NCBI GenBank assembly: GCA_002699145.1
Contig: PABK01000022.1
Span: forward strand, 1-64,000
From: Halioglobus sp.
GTDB lineage: Bacteria; Pseudomonadota; Gammaproteobacteria; Pseudomonadales; Halieaceae
Direction: 5' to 3'
DNA: 64,000 nt
Under the pieces are notes generated by a model. The model had not been told where the DNA came from, searched no databases, and saw only the letters and a list, made by a program, of their open reading frames with translations. The translations under genes were made by a program, and so were the position numbers. Positions within the stretch are counted from its first letter, which is position 1. Each line of letters starts with the position of its first letter. Below are positions 54,803 through 63,985 of this stretch, piece after piece.

Positions 54803-56220
54803 GTCAGGCGAAAGCAGATCGGCAGGGTGGGGTGGTCGACCAGGGACAGCGTGCCGCCCTGGGCCTCGATGCACTCGCGGGCGACACTCAGGCCGATGCC
54901 GGAGCCCTTGATGGGCCCGGTGCGTTTGGCCGCGCTCTGGAAAAACGGTTCGAACACGCGCTGCGCATCCTCGCTCGGTATCGGTTCGCCCGAGTTGGCG
55001 ACATCGATCACCAGATTACCACCCTGCTGGCGGCATACAACCACGATGCGGCCCCCCTCGGGCGTATAGTTGACGGCGTTGGACAGCAGATTGTCCAGCG
55101 ACGTGCGCAGGCGATCGCGGTCGGCGACCCAGTGCTCGACAGCGCATTCCCGGGACAGGCGCAGGGCCTTCTTGTCCAGGCTCAACTGGTAGTTGTTCAG
55201 CAGCTCGTCCCATAACGCGTCCAGGGCGAAGCGCTCGCAGTTCAGTTCCTGCGCCGGCAAGCGGTTGTAGTCGATCAGGTTTTCGATCAGGCGCTGCAGT
55301 TCTATCCCGTTCTGGCGCACGATCTGCACGATCTCCAGTTGCGTCTGCGACAGGTGGCCCGGGACCTGGTCGGCGAGCAGGTCCGCTCCCTCGCGCAGGC
55401 TGGCCAGGGGCGTCTTCAGCTCGTGGGAGATGTGGCGCAGGAACTGTTCCTTCTGCTGCTCGGACTCGTGCAGGCTCTGGCGCAGCCACTCCAGCTCCGA
55501 GCCCAGGGCCTGCAGCTCCAGCGGCCCGGAGATCTCGATGGAGTGGCTCAGGCCGGCGGTGCCCAGCTGGTGAATCTCCTTGGTCAGGTCGCGCACGGGC
55601 TTGTTGATCCACCAGGCCAGCAACAGGAGCAGCGCCAGGGTCGCCGCCGCCAGCAGCGACAGCTGCAGGCTCAGGTTGTCGATCAGCGACTGCGCCTCGC
55701 GCGAGCTGCCGCGCAGCAACTGGTCCACCGACGACTGCAGCCAGGTGCGCACGGCGCGGCTCTGCTCGTTGATGACCGCGAACTCGTGATCCAGGCGTTC
55801 GCGCCCGGAGCGCAGGGCCGCGGCGGGGTCCTCGCCGTCCCCGGCCGCCGCGGGCAGCTGCAGTTGCCCCAGGGAGCCGCGCAGGCCGACGATATCCGGG
55901 CTGTTCGAGGGCAGCGCCGCCTGCAGCGCATCGAGCTTGTCCTGCAGCCTGTCGCGCTCGCGGTCGAACAGCTGCGCCAGCTCGATATCGGCCAGGGCCA
56001 GGTACTGCCGCGCGCGGCGCTCCAGGTCCAGCACGTCGCGCTGGATCTCCTGCCCCAGGCGCGTCGCATCCACCACCGCCTGTCCCACGGCGCGGTTCTT
56101 GTCCGACAGCTCGCCCAGGGTCTGCACGGTAAACAGAATCGCCAGGCACAGCGGCGCCAGGGCCGCGAAAAAACTGACCAGGACGAGTTGCTGCAGCGAC
56201 CGGGGCTGCCAGAATGACAT
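54778..56220 (-). CDS. glrK: GlrK/QseE-type sensor histidine kinase
   Basis: The 480-residue kinase has two membrane helices (about 12-32 and 187-205) flanking a helical periplasmic domain, a HAMP segment, an H-box (phosphoacceptor His266 in RHISHELKTPLA) and an ATPase domain (NLLSNAVNYTPEGG, GSGIGLSVARECIEAQGG). It matches GlrK/QseE. It should control GlrR. Its promoter lies in the 369-bp region shared with the PEP-CTERM gene. Confidence 0.9.
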   Translation of the reverse strand: MSFWQPRSLQQLVLVSFFAALAPLCLAILFTVQTLGELSDKNRAVGQAVVDATRLGQEIQRDVLDLERRARQYLALADIELAQLFDRERDRLQDKLDALQAALPSNSPDIVGLRGSLGQLQLPAAAGDGEDPAAALRSGRERLDHEFAVINEQSRAVRTWLQSSVDQLLRGSSREAQSLIDNLSLQLSLLAAATLALLLLLAWWINKPVRDLTKEIHQLGTAGLSHSIEISGPLELQALGSELEWLRQSLHESEQQKEQFLRHISHELKTPLASLREGADLLADQVPGHLSQTQLEIVQIVRQNGIELQRLIENLIDYNRLPAQELNCERFALDALWDELLNNYQLSLDKKALRLSRECAVEHWVADRDRLRTSLDNLLSNAVNYTPEGGRIVVVCRQQGGNLVIDVANSGEPIPSEDAQRVFEPFFQSAAKRTGPIKGSGIGLSVARECIEAQGGTLSLVDHPTLPICFRLTCPAHSAH

Positions 56221-56328
56221 GTTCAGGGTGCGGTCCGCGCTGGAATGTGCGCCGATTGTAGCGTGCGCCCGGCACGCGGCAAACAGCGGTAGACCGGGGC
56301 GGGGCAGGTCGCAGCACCGGCGGGTAAA

Positions 56329-56346
56329 CTGTGACCCGCATCACAG
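56329..56346. promoter_or_regulatory. CRP/Vfr-like palindrome
   Basis: CTGTGACCCGCATCACAG carries TGTGA-N6-TCACA and differs from the site at 18003 by a single base. It lies 99 bp upstream of the sigma-54 -24 element and 109 bp before glrK on the other strand. Confidence 0.6.
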
Positions 56347-56443
56347 CTTTGCCACGTACGCGGTCAGCATTTTTTACAGCGCGGGCATCTGCGTGTGGAG
56401 TGTGGCAATGTAACCAGCTGAAAAGACAGGGTTAACGGTTTTT

Positions 56444-56458
56444 TGGCCTGAAACTTGC
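56444..56458 (+). promoter_or_regulatory. Sigma-54 promoter of the PEP-CTERM gene
   Basis: TTGGCCTGAAACTTGC has the invariant -24 GG (56445-56446) and -12 GC (56457-56458) with exactly 10 bp between them, the required sigma-54 spacing. The start site would be near 56470, 120 bp before the gene at 56590. PrsR and GlrR are both sigma-54 activators encoded in the window. Confidence 0.75.
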
Positions 56459-56589
56459 GCGTATATGGGCAGGTGTGCGTCCGCGGCAGGGCCCGCCACG
56501 CAGCGGCGATAGCCGGGCGAGGGCCCCGCGACGAGACGCCAAACAACCAGTGGCATAGCCAGTGGTACAGATAGATAGGAAATGACGGT

Positions 56590-57228
56590 ATGTGGTACAG
56601 CACTAGAAAGCTCTTGAAAACAATGGCGGCAACGGCACTGCTGGCGGCTGCGCCGGCCACGAGCTGGGCCATCGCCATTACCGACGTCAGCTTCGCCATT
56701 CCGCCGGCGGCAGCGGTCAACGCCGATGCGGCCATTTTGCAGCCCGGCAACCACAACGAGGCCGATATCAACGCGCTGGCCGGACTGTTCGCCGGCGACC
56801 CCTGGTCCCTGCTGGACAAGACCGACGAGGGTTCCTCGGTATTCAATGGGGTGACCTTCGAGCTGACGGCGGATGTGGATGCCCAGGGTGGTGACTGGGA
56901 GTTGAGCTGGAGCGGCCCGGGCCTGCCGCTGACCATGGACTTTATCTTCGTCACCAAGGCCGCCAACGACTGGGCCGCCTACCTGTTCCAGGACATTGAG
57001 TTCCTGTCTTCACCCAATGTGGGTGAGGGGACTTTCACAATCACCTGGCTCAACAACGGCGGCAAGGTGCCGGGGCTGAGCCATGCCGGTATTTACGGTC
57101 GCATCGCCGGCGACCCGCCGCGGGACGATCCGCCCCAGGACGATCCGCCGGAAGTGCCGGTACCCGGCACACTGATGCTGCTCGGGCTCGGCCTGCTGGG
57201 CCTGGCCCGGCGTCGCCGCACGTCCTGA
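56590..57228 (+). CDS. PEP-CTERM exosortase substrate protein
   Basis: The 212-residue protein has a signal peptide (to about 27, TSWAIA), a secreted domain with a DFIFVTKAANDWAAYLFQDIEFLS region, a Pro/Asp linker with repeated DDPP and a C-terminal exosortase signal: VPVPGTLMLLGLG...LARRRRTS. The signal has VPVPG in place of the canonical VPEPG, then a hydrophobic helix and an Arg cluster. XrtA at 28918 should cleave it. A sigma-54 promoter precedes it. Confidence 0.9.
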   Translation: MWYSTRKLLKTMAATALLAAAPATSWAIAITDVSFAIPPAAAVNADAAILQPGNHNEADINALAGLFAGDPWSLLDKTDEGSSVFNGVTFELTADVDAQGGDWELSWSGPGLPLTMDFIFVTKAANDWAAYLFQDIEFLSSPNVGEGTFTITWLNNGGKVPGLSHAGIYGRIAGDPPRDDPPQDDPPEVPVPGTLMLLGLGLLGLARRRRTS

Positions 57229-57247
57229 GCCGCTTTTTATGCGACGG

Positions 57248-57267
57248 CGGCCCGCTGCGGCGGGCCG
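57248..57267. terminator. Hairpin between convergent genes
   Basis: CGGCCCGC and GCGGGCCG (8-bp exact arms, TGCG loop) lie between the PEP-CTERM stop (57228) and the fusion-gene stop (57268). A T run (CTTTTTATG) precedes it on the plus strand and no T run follows on either strand, so intrinsic termination is uncertain. Confidence 0.4.
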
Positions 57268-58488
57268 TCAGTCGCGCGTCGCCGCCAGGTGTCGCCTGAC
57301 CGTCTCCAGTAGTTCGCCGGGCGCGACCCGGTAGGCCGCCAGCCCCGCCGCCTTGCCCGCTTCCACATCTTTTTCCGCGTCGCCGAACATGGCGCTGCGC
57401 GCCGTATCGGGTTGCCACTGCGCCAGCAGGCTGTCGAGCATGCCGGTGGCGGGCTTGCGGCAGCCGCAGCGCACCGCCAGCGCCGGCACGCTGCCCTCGG
57501 GGTGGTGCGGGCAGTAGCGGATATCGTCCACGTGCGCGCCGTCCGCCGCGAGATCGGCGCGCAGCCAGCGGTGCAGCGTCTCGACCTCCCCGGGGCCGTA
57601 GTAGCCGCGCGCAATGCCGGCCTGGTTGGTGACGATGAACACCAGGTAGCCGGCGTCATTGAGCAGCCGGATGGCGGCCTTCGCGCCGTCGATCCAGCGG
57701 AAGTCCTGCACACGATGCGTGTAGCCCGCATCGTGGTTCAGCGTGCCGTCGCGGTCGAGGAAGGCGGCGGGGCGGCGCAGGTGTCGGGCGAGGGTGTCGC
57801 GCGCCCGCTGCAGGTCGCCGGGAATGCCGATATCGATGAAGAAACCTTCGTAGCTGCGCCCGACCAGGCGGCGCGCGGCGGCGAGTTGTGGAAAGACATC
57901 CTGCTCCAGTGAGCAGGGGCCTGGCCCGATGAAGTCCAGCACCTCGCGGCGCAGCCAGTACACGCCGCTGTTGATCAGGCCCGATTCGGGCCGCCGCGGT
58001 TTTTCGCGGAACGCGCTGACGACAGAACCGTCCAGCTCGACGAAACCGTAGCGTGTGGCGTTCTCCACCGGCAGCAGGGCCACCCGGCCGAGCCAGTCCG
58101 CCGGTTCCTGCGCGTGTTCGCAGTTGCACAGCTCCAGGTAGTTGAAGTCGAAGATGGAGTCGCCGTTGAGCAGCAGGAAACGCTCCTGCAGCTGATCCGC
58201 GGCGAAGGCCAGGGCGCCGGCGGTGCCCAGTGGCTGCGGTTCCACCATCACGGTGACGCGGGCGTCGAGCTCACCGGGGAAGGGCGCGCCGGGTCCGTAG
58301 CGTTCGCGCACCACCTCGGCGCGGTAGCCCGCCAGCAGCAGGAAGTCGGTGAAACCGAAGCGGCGCAGGTTGAGCATCAGGTGTTCGACGAAGGGCCGTC
58401 CGGCGACCTCCAGCAGTGGTTTGGGCGTGTCGCTGACGGCGGCGCCGAGGCGGGTGCCCCGGCCCCCGATCAAAATGGCGGCTTGCAT
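57268..58488 (-). CDS. Nucleotidyltransferase-heptose bisphosphate phosphatase fusion (HddC-GmhB)
   Basis: The 406-residue protein joins a sugar-1-phosphate nucleotidyltransferase (about 1-235: ILIGGRGTRLG, TPKPLLEVAGRPF, LLNGDSIFDF) to an HAD-IIIA phosphatase of the GmhB type (about 240-400: Asp245 and Asp247 in FLDRDGTLNHD, IVTNQAGI, and a zinc site Cys326/His328/Cys341/Cys343). This links steps 3 and 4 of nucleotide-heptose synthesis. ATG 58488 was chosen; the frame upstream of it is a shadow of the glycosyltransferase on the other strand. Confidence 0.9.
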   Translation of the reverse strand: MQAAILIGGRGTRLGAAVSDTPKPLLEVAGRPFVEHLMLNLRRFGFTDFLLLAGYRAEVVRERYGPGAPFPGELDARVTVMVEPQPLGTAGALAFAADQLQERFLLLNGDSIFDFNYLELCNCEHAQEPADWLGRVALLPVENATRYGFVELDGSVVSAFREKPRRPESGLINSGVYWLRREVLDFIGPGPCSLEQDVFPQLAAARRLVGRSYEGFFIDIGIPGDLQRARDTLARHLRRPAAFLDRDGTLNHDAGYTHRVQDFRWIDGAKAAIRLLNDAGYLVFIVTNQAGIARGYYGPGEVETLHRWLRADLAADGAHVDDIRYCPHHPEGSVPALAVRCGCRKPATGMLDSLLAQWQPDTARSAMFGDAEKDVEAGKAAGLAAYRVAPGELLETVRRHLAATRD

Positions 58489-58545
58489 CACAGATTTCAC
58501 GGAAATTGGGTTCGTGCCGCCCCGAAGCGCTTTATCTGGCCCGGT

Positions 58546-58575
58546 TTGACCTTTAGTATCAGGGCTCAATATAAC
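58546..58575 (+). promoter_or_regulatory. Probable sigma-70 promoter of the glycosyltransferase/heptose operon
   Basis: TTGACC (58546-58551) and TATAAC (58570-58575) are spaced by 18 bp, 75 bp before the gene at 58651. Confidence 0.55.
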
Positions 58576-58650
58576 TGCGCCCCCGGGGACCGGCAAGTGA
58601 CTTTGCACGCAGCAGGTGCGCGCAAACTGCAGCTCCTGGCACAAGGCAAA

Positions 58651-59862
58651 ATGAAAAAACTGCTGTACCTCGTCCATCGCCTGCCCTATCCCCCGAACAA
58701 GGGCGACAAGATTTCCTCGAACAACATGCTCAACTATTTTTCCGCCCGTTGGCGGGTGCACCTGGGCACGTTTGTCGACGACCCCGAGGACTGGCAGTAC
58801 GTGGAGCGGGTGCGCGAGCGCTGCGAGGACAGCTGCATCGTCGGCCTGCCGCGTGCGCGCAAGATCACCGGCAGCATCGCCGGTCTGCTTGGCGGCGAGG
58901 CGCTCAGCCTGAGCTACTACGGCAACGACGAGTTGCAGGCCTGGGTGCGCGACACGATTGCACGCGAGATGCCCGACGCGGTGCTGGTGTTCAGTGGCGT
59001 CATGGGGCGTTTCGTGCGCGACCTGCTGCCGCCGGAAGTGCCGGTGGTGTTCGACGCCGAGGATGTGGACAGCGAGAAGTGGCGCAGTTACGCCCGGGCC
59101 AGGCGCTGGCCGCTGTCCTGGTTGTACCGGCGCGAGGCGGACAAGCTGCTGGCCTACGAACGCGCCATGGCCGCCGCCACCGACGTGAGTATTTTCGTCT
59201 CCGCCGAGGAGGCCGAACTGTTCAGGCAGCTCGCGCCGGAGAGCGCCGACAAGGTACATTTTCGCACCCAGGGCGTGGACAGCGCGCTGTTCGACCCGGA
59301 CCTGGACTACGACAACCCCTACGAGCCCGGGCAAAAGGTGCTGGTGTTCACCGGCGCCATGGATTACTGGCCGAACATCGAGGCGGTGAAATGGTTTTGC
59401 GACCACGTGCTGGAGGCGCTGCGCGCGCAGGTGCCGGAGCTGCTGTTCTGCATCGTCGGCATGAAACCGGCGGACGAGGTGCGGCAACTGGAGAAGCTGC
59501 CCGGCGTGCGCGTGACCGGCGCGGTGCCGGACGTGCGCCCCTACCTGGCGCACGCGCTGGCCGCCTGCCTGCCGCTGCAACTGGCGCGCGGCATCCAGAA
59601 CAAGGCGCTGGAGGCCATGGCCATGGGCCTGCCGGTGCTGGCCACGCCCGACGCGCTGCTCGGCATCATCCGCTATCCCGGCGCGCTGTGTCACGAGGCG
59701 GCCGATGCACAGTCGATGGTCGCCGCCGCAGTGGATATACTGTCGCGCCCGCGCCAGTATAACGGCGCCGGCCGCGACTGCGTCCTCGAACACTATAACT
59801 GGGATACCAACCTCAGGCGTATGGAAGCTTTTCTACTGCAGGAAGAAGGGGGACAGGACTAG
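58651..59862 (+). CDS. Exosortase A-associated glycosyltransferase (TIGR03087 type)
   Basis: The 403-residue GT4-like protein has [29 protein letters not shown] at the start, [33 protein letters not shown] and [19 protein letters not shown], matching the PEP-CTERM/XrtA-associated GT family. AAGG lies 5 bp before ATG 58651. The following gene starts within its stop codon. Confidence 0.88.
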   Translation: MKKLLYLVHRLPYPPNKGDKISSNNMLNYFSARWRVHLGTFVDDPEDWQYVERVRERCEDSCIVGLPRARKITGSIAGLLGGEALSLSYYGNDELQAWVRDTIAREMPDAVLVFSGVMGRFVRDLLPPEVPVVFDAEDVDSEKWRSYARARRWPLSWLYRREADKLLAYERAMAAATDVSIFVSAEEAELFRQLAPESADKVHFRTQGVDSALFDPDLDYDNPYEPGQKVLVFTGAMDYWPNIEAVKWFCDHVLEALRAQVPELLFCIVGMKPADEVRQLEKLPGVRVTGAVPDVRPYLAHALAACLPLQLARGIQNKALEAMAMGLPVLATPDALLGIIRYPGALCHEAADAQSMVAAAVDILSRPRQYNGAGRDCVLEHYNWDTNLRRMEAFLLQEEGGQD

Positions 59863-61076
59863 TGCGTGTCCTGCATGTACTCGATCATTCCATTCCCCTG
59901 CAGAGTGGCTACACCTTCAGGAGTCGCGCCATCATCCGCGAGCAGCACGCGCTGGGCTGGGAGACCTGCCAGGTCACCGGGCCCAAGCACAACCCCGACG
60001 CCGCGGCGCCGGCGCAGGAGGAGGTCGACGGCATCACCTTCTACCGCTGCCCGCCGGTGGGCGGCCTGCTGGCGAAGCTGCCGCTGCTGGGACAGCTGGC
60101 GGTGATCCGCGCGCTCACCCGGCGCGTGCTCGAGGTGGCGCGGCGCGAGCGCCCGGATGTCATCCACGCGCACTCCCCGGCGCTCAACGGCGTCGCCGCG
60201 ATTCGCGCCGGGCGCCGGCTGGGCATCCCCGTGGTGTACGAGGTGCGCGGCTTCTGGGAGGACGCCGCGGTCAGTCACGGCACCAGCAGCGAGGGCGGCC
60301 TGCGCTACCGCCTGACCCGCGCGCTGGAGACCTGGGTGCTGCGGCGCGCGGACGCGGTGACCTGCATCTGCGAGGGTATCCGCGGCGACCTCGTGGCGCG
60401 CGGGGTGCCGGCGCAGAAAATCACCATCGTCGCCAACGCGGTGGACGCCGCGCGCTTCCAGCCGGTGGGCGCGCGCGACGCCGACATCGAGGCGCGCTAC
60501 GACCTGGCCGGCAAGAAGGTGATCGCCTTTATCGGCTCGTTCTACGCCTACGAGGGACTGGACCTGCTGGTCGCGGCGATGCCGCGCCTGTTGCAGGCCC
60601 GGGACGACGTGCGCCTGCTGCTGGTCGGCGGCGGCCAGGTGGCGCAGGAGCTGGCGCAGCAGGTGCGCGAACTGGGCATCGCCGACAAGGTGGTGATGAC
60701 CGGGCGTGTGCCCCACGAGGAGGTGGAGGCCTACTACTCGGTGACCGATATACTCGTCTACCCGCGCAAGGCCATGCGCCTCACCGACCTGGTGACGCCG
60801 TTGAAACCACTGGAGGCGATGGCACAGAAGAGCATGTTTGTCGCCTCGGATGTCGGCGGGCACCGGGAACTGGTGCGCGATGGCATTACCGGGACACTGT
60901 TCCGCGCCGACGACCTCGACGACCTGGTGCGTTGCCTGCTGGAGTTGCTCGCGGCGGAGGAACGCTGGCCCGCGATCCGCGCGGCCGGGCGCGCCTTCGT
61001 CGAGGACGAGCGCAACTGGCGCAACAGCGTCGCCAACCTCAAACCCGTCTACCAGCGTCTCGCCCCGGGGGGATAA
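59862..61076 (+). CDS. Exosortase A-associated glycosyltransferase family 4
   Basis: The 404-residue GT4 enzyme has [50 protein letters not shown] and [22 protein letters not shown]. It matches the exosortase-associated family. GTG 59862 overlaps the previous stop by one base. It is likely that this enzyme transfers heptose or a related sugar, since heptose synthesis genes follow; this is inference. Confidence 0.86.
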   Translation: MRVLHVLDHSIPLQSGYTFRSRAIIREQHALGWETCQVTGPKHNPDAAAPAQEEVDGITFYRCPPVGGLLAKLPLLGQLAVIRALTRRVLEVARRERPDVIHAHSPALNGVAAIRAGRRLGIPVVYEVRGFWEDAAVSHGTSSEGGLRYRLTRALETWVLRRADAVTCICEGIRGDLVARGVPAQKITIVANAVDAARFQPVGARDADIEARYDLAGKKVIAFIGSFYAYEGLDLLVAAMPRLLQARDDVRLLLVGGGQVAQELAQQVRELGIADKVVMTGRVPHEEVEAYYSVTDILVYPRKAMRLTDLVTPLKPLEAMAQKSMFVASDVGGHRELVRDGITGTLFRADDLDDLVRCLLELLAAEERWPAIRAAGRAFVEDERNWRNSVANLKPVYQRLAPGG

Positions 61077-61081
61077 TCGTT

Positions 61082-62113
61082 ATGCTCATCAGGTCCAAGG
61101 CGCCCCTGCGGCTGGGACTGGCAGGGGGTGGCTCCGACGTCGCTCCCTACTGCGACCTCTACGGTGGCGCCGTACTCAACGCCACCATCAACCTCAGTTC
61201 CTACTGCACCATCGAACCCCTGGACGACGGCAAGGTGCACTTCCAGGCACAGGACCGCCAGGAGACCTTCAGTGCCGACTGCGCGCAGAGTTACGCGTAC
61301 GACGGCCTGCTGGACCTGCACAAGGGCGTGTACAACCGCGTGGTGCGCGATTTCAACGACGGCCAGCCGCTGTCGCTGCGCATCAGCACCTGGTCGGACG
61401 CCCCGGCGGGTTCCGGGCTGGGTTCCTCGTCGACCATGGTGGTGGCCATTCTCACCGCCTTCGCCGAAATGCTGCGCCTGCCCCTGGGGGAGTATGACGT
61501 CGCCCACCTGGCCTTCGAAATCGAACGCCAGGACATCGGCCTGCGCGGCGGTGCGCAGGACCAGTACGCCGCGACCTTCGGCGGCGTCAATTTCATGGAG
61601 TTCCACGAGCAGACGCGGGTCACGGTCAACCCCCTGCGCGTGAAGCAGTGGATCCTCAGCGAGCTGGAGGCCTCCACCGTCCTGTATTACACCGGCGTGT
61701 CGCGGTCCTCCGATCGCATCATCGCGCAGCAGATCGAGAGTTACCGCAGCGGGCAGGGCAAGTCCGTGGAGGCGGTGCACCAGCTCAAGGCCGACGCCAG
61801 CGCCATGAAGGAGGCGCTGCTGCGCGGCAACATCCGCCGCTTCGGGGAAATTCTCGGGCGCAGCTGGGAGGCCAAGCGCAACCTGGCGGACCAGATCAGC
61901 AATGCGCAGATCGACCAGGTCATGGAGGCCGCCCGCGGCGCCGGCGCCTGGGCGGGCAAGGTGTCGGGTGCGGGCGGTGGCGGTTTCATCGTGTTCATCG
62001 TCGACCCGGTGGACCGGGTGCAACTGGTGCGGGCATTGAATAAGCTGGACGGGGATGTGGTACCGTTCCAGTTCGAACCACACGGAGCATCGGCATGGAT
62101 CGTCCCGAACTGA
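61082..62113 (+). CDS. hddA: GHMP kinase, D-glycero-D-manno-heptose 7-phosphate kinase-like (HddA)
   Basis: The 343-residue GHMP kinase has [24 protein letters not shown] at the N terminus, an ATP loop [18 protein letters not shown] and [13 protein letters not shown] near the end. This pattern is that of HddA, which makes heptose-1,7-bisphosphate. Its neighbours are GmhA and an HddC-GmhB fusion, which complete the pathway. It overlaps gmhA by 19 bp. Confidence 0.87.
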   Translation: MLIRSKAPLRLGLAGGGSDVAPYCDLYGGAVLNATINLSSYCTIEPLDDGKVHFQAQDRQETFSADCAQSYAYDGLLDLHKGVYNRVVRDFNDGQPLSLRISTWSDAPAGSGLGSSSTMVVAILTAFAEMLRLPLGEYDVAHLAFEIERQDIGLRGGAQDQYAATFGGVNFMEFHEQTRVTVNPLRVKQWILSELEASTVLYYTGVSRSSDRIIAQQIESYRSGQGKSVEAVHQLKADASAMKEALLRGNIRRFGEILGRSWEAKRNLADQISNAQIDQVMEAARGAGAWAGKVSGAGGGGFIVFIVDPVDRVQLVRALNKLDGDVVPFQFEPHGASAWIVPN

Positions 62114-62721
62114 CACGCGGCGCACAGCAGCGTCCCGGCCTCGACTACGTGATCAGCGAGTTCCAGGCCTCGGTCGCGGTCAAGCAGCGCCTGCTGGACG
62201 ATGCGTCGCTGCTGCGCCAGGTGGACGCCATGGGCCAGTTGCTGATCGACCGTTACCTGGCGGGGAACAAGCTGCTGGTGGCGGGCAACGGCGGCAGCGC
62301 CGCGGACGCCCAGCACATCGCGGCGGAGTTCGTCAGCCGTTTCAACTACGACCGCCCCGGCCTGCCGGCGCTGGCGCTGACCACGGATACCTCGATCCTC
62401 ACCGCCGTGGGCAACGACTACGGCTACCAGGAGTTGTTCGCGCGCCAGGTGCAGGCCAACGCGGTGGCCGGCGACGTGTTCCTGGGGATATCCACCTCGG
62501 GCAACAGCGAGAACGTGCTGCGCGCCCTGCACGCCTGTCGCGACAAGGGCGTGACCAGCTTCGGTCTCACCGGCCGCAGCGGCGGCGCCATGCGCGAGTT
62601 GTGCGATTACTGCCTGTGCGTGCCCAGCGACGAGACGCCGCGCATCCAGGAAGCGCATATCCTGGTCGGGCATACCCTGTGTGCGATGGTGGAGCTGGCC
62701 CTGTTCGAGGATCCGCGCTAG
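62095..62721 (+). CDS. gmhA: Sedoheptulose 7-phosphate isomerase (SIS family, GmhA)
   Basis: The 208-residue SIS-domain protein has [62 protein letters not shown] and [16 protein letters not shown], all typical of GmhA. It makes D-glycero-D-manno-heptose 7-phosphate. ATG 62095 overlaps hddA and shows coupling. Confidence 0.92.
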   Translation: MDRPELTRGAQQRPGLDYVISEFQASVAVKQRLLDDASLLRQVDAMGQLLIDRYLAGNKLLVAGNGGSAADAQHIAAEFVSRFNYDRPGLPALALTTDTSILTAVGNDYGYQELFARQVQANAVAGDVFLGISTSGNSENVLRALHACRDKGVTSFGLTGRSGGAMRELCDYCLCVPSDETPRIQEAHILVGHTLCAMVELALFEDPR

Positions 62722-62731
62722 CGGCCAGTGA

Positions 62732-63985
62732 CTAGCTGCGCGCGTCCTCGGCGACCTTGCCGCCGGGATTGCCGCGCAGCGCCGCCAGGGCGCTGTCCTG
62801 GCGCTGTTTGAGGACCTGTTCCAGCGTTTTCAGTTGCGCCAGTGATTCCTCGGTGCGCCGGCGCAGTTCCGCGCAGGCGTTTTCCATACTGGTTTCGTTG
62901 CGCTCGCAACGTTCGTTGATCTCGCGCTCGCGCGCTTCCAGCGCCTCCAGCTCTTCCTGGTGAGCCTGGCGCAGTGCCTGTTCCTGTTGCTGCAGTGCGT
63001 CCGCCGCCTCCTCGGCGCTGTGCCGCGCCGCCTGCAGTTGCGCCGCCAGTTCCCGCTGCCGCTCTTCGCCGGCGGCGCGCGCCTGCGCCTGCTGTTCATC
63101 GAGCTCGGCGATCTCGTGCTCGCAGCGGTTTTTCTGCGCGGTCAGCGCCAGTTCCAGTTCGTTGATGTCGATTTCCGCCTGGTGACGCGCCGCGGCGAGC
63201 TGTTGCTCCAGTTGCTCGATCTCTTCCTGCGACTTGCGCGTCACCTCGGCCAGCCTGTCCTCGATGTCGCGCACCGCGTCCTGTTCCGCCGCAAGCCGTT
63301 CTTCCTGCGCCGCGTGCAGGCGCTGCAGCTCTTCCTCCGCCTCGGCCTCGCAGGCCTGCGCCAGTTCTTCCAGGCGCTTCACTTCCGCATCCGCGGTGCT
63401 GCGTGTTTCCTCGACCTGCGCCTGCAGCTCGAGAATCTCTGTCTCGGTCTGTTGCGTGGATGCCTGGCGGCTCTGCTGTACCTCGGCGATGTCGTCCGCC
63501 GCCTGTTCCTCCAGCCGCGCCTGGCAGCGGCGCAGCTTGGAGATCTCGCGCACGGCTTCCTCGCGCACCTGGGTCGCCTGGGCTTCCAGTCGCGCCAGTT
63601 CCTTGCCGGTGCTGGTGAGGATGAGATTGGCGCGCGTGGCGGTGAAGCCGCCGTTGGCGGCGCCCTGGGTCGCGCCGGTGGCGCTGCCGTTGGGTTTGCC
63701 GCCGGCGCTGCCCTTGGCCGCGTCCTGCGCCTCGTCATTGGCGGCGGCCGGCTCGGCGCGCATTTGTGCCGCGGCCAGGTCGACCACGGGGGCCTCCTTG
63801 ATGCGCTGGCGCCGCGCGCTGCTGACCGGCCACAACTGGTCGGTGCCCCCCAGGCTATGACGCACCGCTTCCTCATCCGCCGCGTCCGCGTCCCCCTCGC
63901 GGATGATGCGCGCCGGCGAACCGTTGGCCGTGCTCAGCACCGCCACGGCGCCCGACACCGTACTGTGTCGCTTGTCGGAGGGCAC
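62732..63985 (-). CDS. Long coiled-coil protein, probably cut by the window edge
   Basis: At least 417 residues. Residues about 120-410 form an almost unbroken Glu/Gln/Ala-rich coiled coil (KELARLEAQATQVREEAVREISKLRRC...). The N-terminal part (GTDQLWPVSSARRQRIKEAPVVDLAAA) is unlike it. The listed start is GTG 63985, but the frame stays open to 64000 and the protein may begin outside. No family is recognised; it could be a scaffold or filament-like protein. It converges with gmhA. Confidence 0.65.
   Translation of the reverse strand: MPSDKRHSTVSGAVAVLSTANGSPARIIREGDADAADEEAVRHSLGGTDQLWPVSSARRQRIKEAPVVDLAAAQMRAEPAAANDEAQDAAKGSAGGKPNGSATGATQGAANGGFTATRANLILTSTGKELARLEAQATQVREEAVREISKLRRCQARLEEQAADDIAEVQQSRQASTQQTETEILELQAQVEETRSTADAEVKRLEELAQACEAEAEEELQRLHAAQEERLAAEQDAVRDIEDRLAEVTRKSQEEIEQLEQQLAAARHQAEIDINELELALTAQKNRCEHEIAELDEQQAQARAAGEERQRELAAQLQAARHSAEEAADALQQQEQALRQAHQEELEALEAREREINERCERNETSMENACAELRRRTEESLAQLKTLEQVLKQRQDSALAALRGNPGGKVAEDARS

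Larger units (their letters stand above)
56221..56589. other. Regulatory intergenic region, glrK / PEP-CTERM gene
   Basis: These 369 bp hold the CRP-like dyad and the sigma-54 promoter, and a long leader of about 120 nt before the PEP-CTERM start. No further gene is supported. Confidence 0.6.

Noticed and set aside
57268-59793. An 841-residue frame on the minus strand
   Set aside because: Only the 406 residues from ATG 58488 carry domains. The rest is antisense to the glycosyltransferase at 58651 and has no family signal.
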